Part shown: piece by piece, positions 1-8,577 of the stretch
Layout of the letters: the number at the start of each line of letters is the position of its first letter
How positions within the stretch are numbered: the first letter of the stretch is position 1
DNA from: Bradyrhizobium sp. CCBAU 53421
Lineage (GTDB): Bacteria; Pseudomonadota; Alphaproteobacteria; Rhizobiales; Xanthobacteraceae
DNA length: 64,000 bases
Direction of reading: 5' to 3'
Assembly (NCBI RefSeq): GCF_015291625.1
Contig: NZ_CP030047.1
Location: 1,488,001 to 1,552,000, forward strand
Notes under the pieces: generated by a model
What the model was told of the DNA's origin: nothing
The model's database searches: none
The model's input: the letters and a program-made list of their open reading frames with translations, nothing else
Position numbers and translations under genes: made by a program

Positions 1-1220
1 GAGACATCAAGGACGTCGAAGAGGTGGTGCGCGCCGCTGTCGCCAGCGAGCAGCCGCTCGAGGTCATTGGTCACGGATCGAAACGCGCCATCGGCCATCC
101 GATGGCGACCAATGCGGTGCTCGACGTCTCGGTGCTGAACGCGGTCAGTTCCTATGAGCCGAACGAGCTGATCATCACCGTGCAGGCCGGCGCGCCGCTC
201 GCCGACGTACAATCCCTGATCGACGCCAAGAACCAGCAATTCGCCTTCGAGCCGATGGACACGTCCGTGCTGCTTGGCGGCGCGGGAGCCGGCACGATCG
301 GCGGCATGGTCGGCGCCGGCCTGGCCGGTCCGCGCCGCATCAAGGCCGGCGGCGCCCGGGACCATCTGCTCGGGGCGCACGCCGTGTCCGGGTTCGGCGA
401 CAGCTTCAAGACCGGCGGGCGGGTGGTGAAGAACGTCACCGGCTACGACCTCTGCAAGCTGCTCACCGGTTCCTGGGGCACGCTCGCGGTCATGACCGAG
501 GTGACGCTCAAGGTCATGCCGAAGCCGGAGGCGGAACGCACGCTGGTGCTGCGCGGTCTCGACGACATCGCCGCCAACAAGGCGATGACGGCGGCGCTGG
601 GTTCGCCCTTCGACGTCTCGGGTGCGGCGCATCTGTCGGGCTCGGCATTGCGGTCCGGCACCGGCGCGCTCGCCGGCCTCGCAGCCTCCGGCCAGGCGGT
701 CACGCTGGTGCGGCTTGAAGGCATTTCGGCGTCGGCGGCACATCGGGCGGCTTCGCTCAGCCAGGCGCTGTCGTCCTATGGAACGGTCGACAGCCTCGCT
801 GACGACGCCTCGGTCGCGGCCTGGGGCGCGCTGCGCGACGTGGCGCCGTTCGCGGCGAACGGCACGCTCGGAGCCTGGCCGGTGTGGCGCATCGTTTGCC
901 CGCCGGCCTCGGGCGGTGCGCTCGGTCAGGCGCTGGCGCGCTTAACCGGGGGCGACGTGATCTACGATTGGGGTGGCGGATTGATCTGGGCCGCGGTGCC
1001 GCAGAGCGCCGACGCGCAGGCCGCGCTGGTCCGCGGCCAGGTCGAGGCGATCGGCGGGCACGCCACCCTGATCCGCGCCACCGAGGATGTGCGCCGTGCG
1101 GTCGATGTGTTCCAGCCGCAGCCGGCCGGGCTTGCCGCACTCGGCGAACGGGTGCGGGCGAGTTTCGATCCGAGGTCGGTCCTCAACCGCGGCCGGATGA
1201 TGCGAGGCGGGGCTGCATGA
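1..1220 (+). CDS. glcE: Glycolate oxidase FAD-binding subunit GlcE (5' end outside window)
   Basis: The reading frame is open from the first bases of the window, with codons for DIKDVEE before the first GTG at 24, so the true start lies upstream. The protein carries an N-terminal FAD_binding_4 fold (GHGSKRAIG near the visible start, then VLDVSVLN and the glycine-rich LLGGAGAGTIGGMVGAG) and ends in the short C-terminal region typical of GlcE (RSVLNRGRMM). GlcE works with GlcD and GlcF to oxidise glycolate to glyoxylate and pass electrons to the membrane. The stop overlaps the glcF start by an ATGA, which indicates translational coupling. glcD would be expected just upstream, outside the window. 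Confidence 0.93.
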   Translation, partial: DIKDVEEVVRAAVASEQPLEVIGHGSKRAIGHPMATNAVLDVSVLNAVSSYEPNELIITVQAGAPLADVQSLIDAKNQQFAFEPMDTSVLLGGAGAGTIGGMVGAGLAGPRRIKAGGARDHLLGAHAVSGFGDSFKTGGRVVKNVTGYDLCKLLTGSWGTLAVMTEVTLKVMPKPEAERTLVLRGLDDIAANKAMTAALGSPFDVSGAAHLSGSALRSGTGALAGLAASGQAVTLVRLEGISASAAHRAASLSQALSSYGTVDSLADDASVAAWGALRDVAPFAANGTLGAWPVWRIVCPPASGGALGQALARLTGGDVIYDWGGGLIWAAVPQSADAQAALVRGQVEAIGGHATLIRATEDVRRAVDVFQPQPAGLAALGERVRASFDPRSVLNRGRMMRGGAA

Positions 1221-2533
1221 AGACCGAGTTTACCCTGGCGCAGCTCGCCGATCCCGACATCAAGGAAGCCGACAAGATCCTGCGCGCCTGCGTGCATTGC
1301 GGCTTCTGCACCGCGACCTGTCCGACCTACGTGCTGCTCGGCGACGAGCTCGATAGCCCGCGCGGCCGCATCTACCTGATCAAGGAGATGCTGGAGAAGG
1401 ACAAGCCGCCGACGGCTGAGGTGGTCAAGCATATCGATCGCTGCCTGTCGTGCCTCGCCTGCATGACCACCTGTCCGTCGGGCGTGAACTACATGCACCT
1501 CGTCGACCAGGCCCGGGTCCGGATCGAGCGGGATTACCGGCGTCCGCTGACCGAGCGGCTGCTGCGGTCGGTGCTCGCCTTCGTGCTGCCGCGGCCGGGC
1601 CTGTTCCGGATCAGCATGATCCTGGCCGGGCTCGCCCGTCCGTTCACGGCGCTGCTGCCGACGCCGTCGGTCGGCGCATCGAGCCCCGGCCTGCTGCGGC
1701 GGATCAAGGCGATGCTGGCGCTGGCGCCGCGCGGCCTGCCGCGGCCGGGCCCGGCTGCGGGAACCGTGTTTGCGCCGATCGGTCGGCGTCGCGGCCGCGT
1801 CGCGCTGCTGCAGGGCTGCGCCCAGCAGGTGCTGGCGCCACGCATCAATCAGGCCGCGATCAACGTCCTGACCCGGCACGGCGTCGAGGTGGTGTTGGTC
1901 AGGGACGAGCAATGCTGCGGCGCCCTGACCCATCACATGGGACAGGACGACGACGCGCTGGCGCGCGCGCGCGCCAACGTCACGGTGTGGCAAAGGGAAG
2001 CGGACAGAGAAGGGCTCGACGCCATTCTGGTGACGACCTCGGGCTGTGGGACAGTCGTCAAGGACTACGGCTACCTGCTGCGCGAGGACAAAACGTTCGC
2101 CGAGCCTGCCAAGCGAATCTCGGCGCTGGCAAAGGATATCACCGAGTATCTCGCTGACCTCGAGCTCGCGCCTTCAACGCAGAAAGGCGACATCACCGTC
2201 GCCTATCACTCGGCTTGTTCGTTGCAGCATGGACAGAAAATCACTCAACTTCCGAAAGAATTGCTTTCCAAGAATGGATTCGTGGTGAAAGATGTGCCTG
2301 AGAGCCATTTGTGTTGCGGTTCGGCGGGGACCTACAACATTCTCCAGCCCGACATTGCGAGCAGATTGCGCGATCGCAAGGTCGCCAATATCGCGCTTGT
2401 CAAACCGGACATGATCGCTGCGGGCAATATTGGCTGCATGGTTCAGATTGCCGGCGGTACGTCAGTTCCTGTGGTGCACACGATTGAGCTTCTCGATTGG
2501 GCGACAGGAGGTCCCCGGCCAGGATTGAATTGA
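1217..2533 (+). CDS. glcF: Glycolate oxidase iron-sulfur subunit GlcF
   Basis: This 438-residue protein has two 4Fe-4S motifs at Cys25/28/31/35-Pro and Cys76/79/82/86-Pro, followed by two CCG domains (CCGALTHHMG and CCGSAGTYNI). That is the standard GlcF layout. It transfers electrons from the flavin subunits to the quinone pool at the cytoplasmic membrane. The ATG at 1217 overlaps the glcE stop. The last ~350 bp are visibly less GC-rich and use codons such as AAA, TCA and CTT that are uncommon in the first two thirds of the gene. Confidence 0.95.
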   Translation: MKTEFTLAQLADPDIKEADKILRACVHCGFCTATCPTYVLLGDELDSPRGRIYLIKEMLEKDKPPTAEVVKHIDRCLSCLACMTTCPSGVNYMHLVDQARVRIERDYRRPLTERLLRSVLAFVLPRPGLFRISMILAGLARPFTALLPTPSVGASSPGLLRRIKAMLALAPRGLPRPGPAAGTVFAPIGRRRGRVALLQGCAQQVLAPRINQAAINVLTRHGVEVVLVRDEQCCGALTHHMGQDDDALARARANVTVWQREADREGLDAILVTTSGCGTVVKDYGYLLREDKTFAEPAKRISALAKDITEYLADLELAPSTQKGDITVAYHSACSLQHGQKITQLPKELLSKNGFVVKDVPESHLCCGSAGTYNILQPDIASRLRDRKVANIALVKPDMIAAGNIGCMVQIAGGTSVPVVHTIELLDWATGGPRPGLN

Positions 2534-2746
2534 TCGACTGCCACTCGAGCATGATCCGGACCCCAGCCTTGCCCTGACGCAAACTGAAGGACCGGCGCTT
2601 CCCTGCCACAGACGCGAAGCGATCGCGCGGCCATCATGCCCGACAAGCGAAGTGGAGGGTGCCTCTCCCCGAGGTGCGGCCAACGACCGGCAAGCGATCA
2701 CTTCAATACGCGGTGGACTCAAATCAGCGGCAACAGGAGGACCACG

Positions 2747-3133
2747 ATGGCGAAGGCGAAGAAGGCAAAGAAAAGCAAGAAGGCCAAAAAGGCCAAGAAG
2801 GCGGTGGCGGCGAAGAAGAAGTCCGCGAAGAAGTCGGCCAAGAAGGCTGCGAAGAAGTCCGCAAAGAAATCGGCGAAGAAGTCGGCCAAGAAGGCCGCCA
2901 AGAAGACCGCCAAGAAAGCTGCGAAGAAGGCTGCTCCGAAGAAGGCCGCGAAGCCGGCCGCGAAGAAAGCCGCCAAGAAGAGCGCTCCGAAGAAGGCCGC
3001 CGCGCCGAAGCCGGCCGCCCCGGTCGCAGCTCCCCCGGCGCCCGAGCCTGCGCCGCAGCCGGCCCCGAGCTGGGCCACGCCGAGCAACGAGCCGGCGCCG
3101 AGCTGGGGCACCTCCGAGGGCGAGCACCACTAA
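2747..3133 (+). CDS. Histone H1-like lysine/alanine-rich protein
   Basis: The 128-residue protein starts at the ATG at 2747, which has a strong ribosome binding site (CAGGAGG, 2734-2740). Residues 1 to about 85 are almost only Lys, Ala and Ser in AKKSAKK-type repeats. The tail is Pro/Ala-rich and ends in two PSW(A/G)T units and an acidic-His end. The composition matches bacterial H1-like or AlgP-type DNA-binding proteins that bind nucleic acid by charge; this role is inferred from composition, not from a catalytic motif. A strong terminator follows directly, so it is probably a single-gene transcript. The repetitive sequence leaves all other frames open here, but none has a comparable start. 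Confidence 0.85.
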   Translation: MAKAKKAKKSKKAKKAKKAVAAKKKSAKKSAKKAAKKSAKKSAKKSAKKAAKKTAKKAAKKAAPKKAAKPAAKKAAKKSAPKKAAAPKPAAPVAAPPAPEPAPQPAPSWATPSNEPAPSWGTSEGEHH

Positions 3134-3161
3134 CCGAACCTAGTGTCGGTTCACCTGATCG

Positions 3162-3192
3162 AAGCCGCAGCGGACGCCGCTGCGGCTTTTTC
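3162..3192 (+). terminator. Rho-independent terminator after the lysine-rich protein gene
   Basis: A perfect 10-bp GC-rich stem (GCCGCAGCGG, 3164-3173, with 3177-3186), a 3-nt loop and a run of five T lie about 30 bp after the stop codon. Confidence 0.9.
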
Positions 3193-3503
3193 GTATCGGC
3201 AGTCCGTAATTTTGCGGAGACGCGATTCGCGTCGATGCCGGCCGCAGCATGTCGAACTGTTGCTAGAATCCGATTTTGCGTGCCGCTCAACCGGCGCGGG
3301 AGCCATGAGTCTTGTGGTGCAAATGCAACACCCGCCGACCAACATGTGGCGATGCTGCCAGAACGCCTAAAAAGTCGGCAGATGCATGTCTTTTCGCCTT
3401 CACGGTACCGTGCACGGGCCTCAGATTGAGCCCACGCGATTTAGTCGCAGTCCGTTATCGCGCGCCCTGGGGGCCACCGGAGCTGGGCTGTCTGGAAAAG
3501 TAG
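3193..3503. other. Gene-free stretch upstream of the porin gene
   Basis: No convincing coding region, RNA or repeat was seen. It probably contains the promoter and leader of the downstream TorF-type porin gene. Confidence 0.5.
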
Positions 3504-3515
3504 ATGGGGATCGTC

Positions 3516-4505
3516 ATGAAGAAACTGGCTTTGTTAGCAACGGCGCTAGCAATGATTTCGAGCACGGCAATGGCAGCTGACATGGCGGTGAAGGCCGTCA
3601 AGGCGCCGCCGCCGGCTCCCTTCGATCCCTGGGACATCGCCTTCGGTGCCGGCATCGTTAGCGACTACATCTTCCGCGGCGTCACCCAGTCGAACCACAA
3701 TCCGTCGGTCACCGCCTATTTCGAGCCGCGCTATAACGTCAACAAGGACCTGCAGCTCTACATCGGCACCTCGACCGAGAGCATCTCCTTCGCCAATCGC
3801 GCCGCGGCCGAAGTCGACGTCTACGGCGGTATCCGCCCGACCTTCGGCGCCTTCGCCTTCGACATCGGTGTCTGGGGTTACCTGTATCCGGGTGGAACCT
3901 GCTACTTCGGTGCGCCGTTCGACACCGCCGGCAAGGCCGTGGGTGCCGAGTGCGCCCTCAATTTCCTGCCGAACGGCAACGTCATGAAGAAGGACGTCTC
4001 GTTCTTCGAAGTCTATGGCAAGGCGACCTGGACCATCAACGACAACTGGGCGTTCACCATCAACGAATACTACTCGCCCAACTTCCTCAACACCGGCGCC
4101 TGGGGCAACTACTCCTCGATCATCGGCAAGTACACTGCGCCCAGCACCGTGTTCGGCACCAGCGGCGTCGGCATGTATGTGTCGGGTGAGTTCGGCCGGC
4201 AGTGGCTCGGCACCTCCGACAGCTTCTACGGCGTTCCTGCGTTCCCGAACGGCATCAAGTATGCCGACTACAACACCTGGAACATTGGCATCGGCTTCAC
4301 CTACAAGGTGTTCACGCTCGATCTGCGCTACTCCGACACCGACCTGTCGAAGGGCAATTGCAGCGCCTTCACCAGCGACTATACCGCGGGCGGCACCAAC
4401 AACGTGACCCCGATCAACCCGCTCGGCACCGGCTCCAACTGGTGCGGCGCGGCCGGTATCGCCAAGCTCTCGGTCGACCTGACCGCGATGTCCAACCTGA
4501 AGTAA
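3516..4505 (+). CDS. TorF family putative porin (TIGR02001-type outer membrane protein)
   Basis: The ATG at 3516 gives 329 residues beginning with a classical signal peptide (MKKLALLATALAMISSTAMA, cleavage before ADMAV). It has GGGGA at 3507-3510 as ribosome binding site. An in-frame ATG at 3504 would add only MGIV and is less likely. The mature part has alternating aromatic/polar beta-strand patterns and the family signature around FGAGIVSDYIFRGVTQS, with further conserved strands (YGGIRPTFGAFAFDIGVWGYLYPG). The protein is predicted to be an outer-membrane beta-barrel of unknown substrate. A strong terminator follows. Confidence 0.88.
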   Translation: MKKLALLATALAMISSTAMAADMAVKAVKAPPPAPFDPWDIAFGAGIVSDYIFRGVTQSNHNPSVTAYFEPRYNVNKDLQLYIGTSTESISFANRAAAEVDVYGGIRPTFGAFAFDIGVWGYLYPGGTCYFGAPFDTAGKAVGAECALNFLPNGNVMKKDVSFFEVYGKATWTINDNWAFTINEYYSPNFLNTGAWGNYSSIIGKYTAPSTVFGTSGVGMYVSGEFGRQWLGTSDSFYGVPAFPNGIKYADYNTWNIGIGFTYKVFTLDLRYSDTDLSKGNCSAFTSDYTAGGTNNVTPINPLGTGSNWCGAAGIAKLSVDLTAMSNLK

Positions 4506-4525
4506 TTTCCTCTCCCGAGGATCGC

Positions 4526-4558
4526 AGGGGGCGGCAGAGCAATCTGCCGCCCCCTTTG
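4526..4558 (+). terminator. Rho-independent terminator of the porin gene
   Basis: A 13-bp stem (AGGGGGCGGCAGA, 4526-4538, with 4543-4555), loop GCAA and a T-rich tail. Confidence 0.9.
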
Positions 4559-4602
4559 TTTTGTGGACGGCGCGTGCCGGTGGCGCCGGCTGCCGTTGGC
4601 TT

Positions 4603-4636
4603 GGCATCAGCCGCAGGCCGTGACCGCGGCTGATGC
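4603..4636. terminator. Hairpin between convergent porin and ABC transporter genes
   Basis: A perfect 12-bp stem (GGCATCAGCCGC, 4603-4614, with 4625-4636) sits just past the 3' end of the minus-strand ABC transporter gene. There is no T-run, so its role as a terminator is tentative. Confidence 0.4.
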
Positions 4637-4647
4637 CGTAACCCCAC

Positions 4648-6390
4648 TTACGACGCGGCGGCCTCGACCTTGTCACGCAAGCTGAAGCGGTCGCCGTCGC
4701 GGACCAGCGAAACGTTGCGCTGGTGGAAGGCGTCGAGCGTTGTGCGGTGGCCGATCGAAACCACCGTGGTGCCGGGCAGCTTCTCGGCGATCAGCCGGTA
4801 CAGCGCGGCTTCCGACGGCTCGTCGAGTGAGGCCGTCGCCTCGTCGAGGAACAGGAATTTCGGTGCATGCAGCAGCGCGCGGGCGATGCCGAGCCGCTGC
4901 TGCTCGCCGAGCGACAGCATCCGGTTCCAGTGCGCTTCTTCCTGGAGCCGCGTCGCGAGCTGGGGCAATCCGACGGCGGTGAGGACCTCACGGACCCGCC
5001 CAGCATCGTAGCTCGCAGCCTGGCCAGGATAGACCACCGCGTCATGCAGCGAGCCGATCGGCAGATAGGGACGTTGCGGCAGCATCATCAGGCTGGCATT
5101 GGCGGGAACCTGGACCGCGCCGCGGCCGAACGGCCAGATGCCGGCCACCGCGCGGAACAGCGTCGACTTGCCGGCGCCGGAGGGGCCGGTGACCAGTGTG
5201 CGTTCATTGTCGCGAACGCTGAAGCCGTCGGCCGCGAGCAGCGGCTTGCCGTCCGGCAGGGTGACCAGGAGATCGTCGAGATCGATGGTGTCGCCGCCTG
5301 AAGGTTTGACGTGGATGATGTCCTGCCGCTGCGCGAGCGCATCGCCACCGCGGATCGAGTTCTCGAAGCCATCGAGACGCGCGACCACCGATTGCCATTC
5401 GGCCAGCGTCCGGTAGGCCGTGATGAAGAACGACAGCGAATCCTGCACGCTGCTGAAGGCGGAGGCGGTCTGCATCATGCCGCCGAGCTGGATCTTGTTG
5501 GCGAAATAGGCCGGTGCGATCAGCACGTAGGGGAAGATCACGGCGGCTTGCGAATAGGTCGCGGTGAACGCGGTCAGCTTCTTGGTTCGCTGCATGATGT
5601 CGAGCCAGTTTCCGACCACGAAACCGAAGCGATCGAGCAATCGCGTGCGCTCGGCCGGTTCGCCGTGCAGCAGTGCGATCTGCTCGGCGTTCTCGCGGGT
5701 GCGGACCAGGTTGAAGCGGAAATCGGCCTCGAACCGCTGCTGCCGGAAGTTGAGGTCGACCAGCGGCCTGCCGATCACATGGGTCAGGACCGTTCCGAGG
5801 ATCGCGTAGACCAGCGCGCCCAGCACCAGATAGCCGGGAATCGCGATGTCCTTGCCGAACAGATGCAGCGGCGCCTGATTGGACAGGCCCCACAGGATGA
5901 ACACGAAGGATGCAAGCGTCACCACGGCGCTCAGCAAGCCGATCCCGAGCGTCAGGGTCTGTTCGACGAAGCGCTGGGTGTCGTCGGCGATACGCTGGTC
6001 GGGGTTGTCGGCGGCATCGCCGAGCAACTGCATACGATAGTGGTTGGCATCGTGCAGCCAGCCGCCCAGATAACGCGTGGTCATCCAGCGCCGCCAGCGA
6101 ATCTGCAGCCATTGATTGAGATAGAGCTGGTAGACCTTCAGGCCGATCCAGAATGCCGCGAGCACGCAGAAATAACCGATCTGATAGGTGAAGACCGCCT
6201 GATCACGCTCCTGCAGCGCGTTGTAGAAAACATTGTTCCATCGGTTGAACAGCACGGTCAGAAAGACGCTGGCAAGCTCGATGATCACCACCGCAGCCAG
6301 AAGTCCGCGGCCTGCCCATTTGTCGTCGGAGTTGAAATAGGGCGAGGCGATGCGCCACACCGTCGCGAGTGTCGAGCGAATGTTTTTCAC
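4648..6390 (-). CDS. Fused ABC exporter, permease plus ATPase (ABC_membrane_2 / SbmA-BacA-YddA type)
   Basis: The 580-residue half-transporter has an N-terminal membrane domain (about residues 25-340, with hydrophobic segments near 30-48, 70-88, 147-168, 186-206 and 280-297) and a C-terminal ATPase. The ATPase has Walker A GPSGAGKS (402-409), signature LSLGEQQ (492-498), Walker B FLFLDE (512-517) and H-loop His548. This arrangement matches the YddA/BclA/Rv1819c-like family related to SbmA/BacA, whose members move peptides or hydrophilic compounds. In photosynthetic Bradyrhizobium, the relative BclA is needed for tolerance of plant NCR peptides; whether this gene is that orthologue cannot be settled by eye. 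It probably works as a homodimer in the inner membrane. Confidence 0.85.
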   Translation of the reverse strand: MKNIRSTLATVWRIASPYFNSDDKWAGRGLLAAVVIIELASVFLTVLFNRWNNVFYNALQERDQAVFTYQIGYFCVLAAFWIGLKVYQLYLNQWLQIRWRRWMTTRYLGGWLHDANHYRMQLLGDAADNPDQRIADDTQRFVEQTLTLGIGLLSAVVTLASFVFILWGLSNQAPLHLFGKDIAIPGYLVLGALVYAILGTVLTHVIGRPLVDLNFRQQRFEADFRFNLVRTRENAEQIALLHGEPAERTRLLDRFGFVVGNWLDIMQRTKKLTAFTATYSQAAVIFPYVLIAPAYFANKIQLGGMMQTASAFSSVQDSLSFFITAYRTLAEWQSVVARLDGFENSIRGGDALAQRQDIIHVKPSGGDTIDLDDLLVTLPDGKPLLAADGFSVRDNERTLVTGPSGAGKSTLFRAVAGIWPFGRGAVQVPANASLMMLPQRPYLPIGSLHDAVVYPGQAASYDAGRVREVLTAVGLPQLATRLQEEAHWNRMLSLGEQQRLGIARALLHAPKFLFLDEATASLDEPSEAALYRLIAEKLPGTTVVSIGHRTTLDAFHQRNVSLVRDGDRFSLRDKVEAAAS

Positions 6391-6699
6391 AGATTATCGT
6401 CTCCGGGGAAGCGGCCGCAACGGCCTGAAGAATCGGGACAATCGCAGTGCACCTCGACTAAAGTCGTAGGTCTGGCATGCAAGCGTTGGCTTGTCCCGGC
6501 GATCGAGTCAACCCTAGCATGACGACAACGGCGAGGGGCGGGGGACCTTCGATTTTTCGCGAGGATGTGAGCGATCCTTACCGATCGTTCATTCGCGAGC
6601 CGGGGCTGCAGTTTTTCCGACGGACTCCCGCAATCGCACCAGCGCGCCTGCCTGCATTGAGGCCGGGGCGCTGCATAAGAATGTGGGAAGGACCCCGAG
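6391..6699. other. Divergent intergenic region between the ABC transporter and lactate permease genes
   Basis: It should carry both promoters. No repeat, RNA gene or convincing operator was recognised. Confidence 0.5.
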
Positions 6700-8370
6700 A
6701 TGAACACCTGGAATCAAATCTACAATCCGCTGAACAATGCGGGACTGTCGACGCTGGCGGCCGCCATTCCCGTGGTCACGCTGCTGGTCCTGATCGCCAG
6801 CGGCAGGGTGAAGGCGCATATCGCGGCGATCATCGCCGTGATCGTGACCAACCTGATCACGATCTTCGTGTTCACGATGCCGGCCGGCATGTCGATCCGC
6901 GCATCGATCCTCGGCATCGTCACCGGGTTCTTCCCGATCGGCTGGATCGTGCTCAACGTCATCTTCCTCTACCAGGTCACGGTGAGGTGCGGGAAGTTCG
7001 AGCTGTTGAAGCGCGCGGTCGGCGGCGTCACCGAGGATCGCCGCCTGCAACTGCTCCTGATCGCGTTCTCGTTCGGCGCCTTCTTCGAGGGCGCCTCGGG
7101 CTTCGGCACGCCGGTCGCGATCACCGGTGCGGTGCTGATCGGGCTCGGCTTCTCGCCGCTCGCAGCCTCCGGCCTGTCGCTGATCGCGAACACGGCGCCG
7201 GTCGCCTACGGCGCGCTCGGCACGCCGATCCAGGGCCTCGCCTCGGTCACCGGGCTCGATCCCTACATCCTCGGCGCCATGGTCGGCCGGCAGCTGCCGC
7301 TGTTCTCGCTGATCGTGCCATTCTGGGTGGTGTGGGCTTTTGCCGGCTGGCGCGGCATGAAGGAGATCTGGCCGGCGATCCTGGTCACTGGCGTGTCGTT
7401 CGCGGTCCCGCAATTCGTGATCTCGAACTACATCAATCCATGGATCGTCGACATCGGTGCCTCGCTGATCTCGATGGGCATGCTGATCCTGTTCCTCAAG
7501 ATCTGGCAGCCGCGGCAGCTCTGGCTGTCGCCGGCGCTGCGCGGCCGCGATGAATCGGCAGCGACGATGCAGGCCGCTCCGCCGCTCGACAAGACGCCGC
7601 TGACCCAGAGCGAATTGTGGAGCGCGCTGCTGCCGTGGATCATCGTCTGCATCCTGATGCTGATCTGGGGCAACGGCGCCTTCAAGACCTGGGCGAATGC
7701 CAACTTCACCTGGAACTATGCGGTGCCCGAACTCGACAAGCTGATCTTCAAGGTGCCGCCGGTGGCCGCCAAGCCGACGGCGGAAGGCGCCGTGTTCAGC
7801 TTCACCTATCTGTCGTTCACCGGCACCGGCATGCTGATCGCCGCGATCATCTCGGGTCTGTTGATGGGCTTCTCGCCGGCGAAGCTGATCGCCGAATATG
7901 GCCGCACCATCCGCCTCTGCGCGATCTCGCTGATCACGATCTCGGCGATGCTGGCGATCGGCACGCTGACCCGGCTGTCCGGCGTCGACGCCACGCTCGG
8001 CCTCGCCTTCGCGGCGACCGGCGTGCTCTATCCCTTCTTCGGCACCTTGCTCGGCTGGCTCGGCGTGGCGCTGACCGGATCGGATACCGCCTCGAACGTG
8101 CTGTTTGGCAATCTGCAGAAGATCACCTCCGAGCAACTCGGCCTGCCGCCGGTCCTGATGGCGGCGGCGAACTCCTCGGGCGGCGTGATGGGCAAGATGA
8201 TCGATGCGCAATCGATCGTGGTCGCCTCCACCGCGACCAACTGGTACGGCCACGAGGGATCGATCCTGCGCTACGTGTTCCTGCACTCGATCGTGCTGGC
8301 GTGCCTGGTCGGTCTGTTCGTGACCTTGCAGGCCTATGTCTTTCCGTTCACGGCGATGGTTCTGAAATAA
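6700..8370 (+). CDS. lldP: L-lactate permease (LctP/LldP family)
   Basis: The 556-residue polytopic inner-membrane protein has the LctP family length and motifs, such as GAFFEGASGFGTPVAITG near residues 126-143, the NTAPVAYGALGTPI segment and, toward the C-terminus, GSDTASNVLFGNLQ and ANSSGGVMGKMIDAQSIVVAS. Family members take up L- or D-lactate, and some take up glycolate. The start has an upstream GGAAGGA. It stands alone on the plus strand and is followed by its own terminator, with no lactate dehydrogenase next to it. Confidence 0.92.
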   Translation: MNTWNQIYNPLNNAGLSTLAAAIPVVTLLVLIASGRVKAHIAAIIAVIVTNLITIFVFTMPAGMSIRASILGIVTGFFPIGWIVLNVIFLYQVTVRCGKFELLKRAVGGVTEDRRLQLLLIAFSFGAFFEGASGFGTPVAITGAVLIGLGFSPLAASGLSLIANTAPVAYGALGTPIQGLASVTGLDPYILGAMVGRQLPLFSLIVPFWVVWAFAGWRGMKEIWPAILVTGVSFAVPQFVISNYINPWIVDIGASLISMGMLILFLKIWQPRQLWLSPALRGRDESAATMQAAPPLDKTPLTQSELWSALLPWIIVCILMLIWGNGAFKTWANANFTWNYAVPELDKLIFKVPPVAAKPTAEGAVFSFTYLSFTGTGMLIAAIISGLLMGFSPAKLIAEYGRTIRLCAISLITISAMLAIGTLTRLSGVDATLGLAFAATGVLYPFFGTLLGWLGVALTGSDTASNVLFGNLQKITSEQLGLPPVLMAAANSSGGVMGKMIDAQSIVVASTATNWYGHEGSILRYVFLHSIVLACLVGLFVTLQAYVFPFTAMVLK

Positions 8371-8399
8371 AGAGGCGAGGCGTCGCCCAAACGAAGATT

Positions 8400-8430
8400 C
8401 CCGCGGGCGCGAGCCCGCGGGGATTTGCTT
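8400..8430 (+). terminator. Rho-independent terminator after lldP
   Basis: A 9-bp stem (CCCGCGGGC, 8400-8408, with 8413-8421), loop GCGA, followed by a T-rich tail. Confidence 0.85.
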
Positions 8431-8498
8431 TTCAAGCGCTTTTTCTCGCGCCGTCATTCTGGCCAATCGCGGCCTCGTCCCCTACAAGGGCGGCGTCA

Positions 8499-8548
8499 GA
8501 GCATGATCCGGAAAAGTGGAAGCCGGTTTTCCGAATAGATCATGCTCA
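8499..8548. repeat. Palindromic intergenic repeat, copy 1
   Basis: The imperfect palindrome opens with GAGCATGATCCGGAAAAG and closes with GATCATGCTC. A second copy lies at 38827-38873 with the same ends and core. Such elements are common in Bradyrhizobium-type genomes. It lies directly upstream of the META-domain gene and contains an in-frame ATG (8542) that should not be taken as the start. Confidence 0.85.
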
Positions 8549-8577
8549 AAAGCGATCCTGGGAATGGCATGATCTCG

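Noticed and set aside
2659..3429. Glu/Gly-rich and Arg-rich frames overlapping the lysine-rich protein
   Set aside because: They result from the GAAG-type repeat being open in all frames; only the AKK frame has a good ribosome binding site and ends before a terminator.
6477..7553. Frame overlapping the lldP start
   Set aside because: Out-of-frame with lldP, Arg/His-rich, no domain.
8542..8577. Upstream ATG extension of the META-domain protein
   Set aside because: The first codons lie inside the palindromic repeat; the 8578 start gives a proper signal peptide and ribosome binding site.
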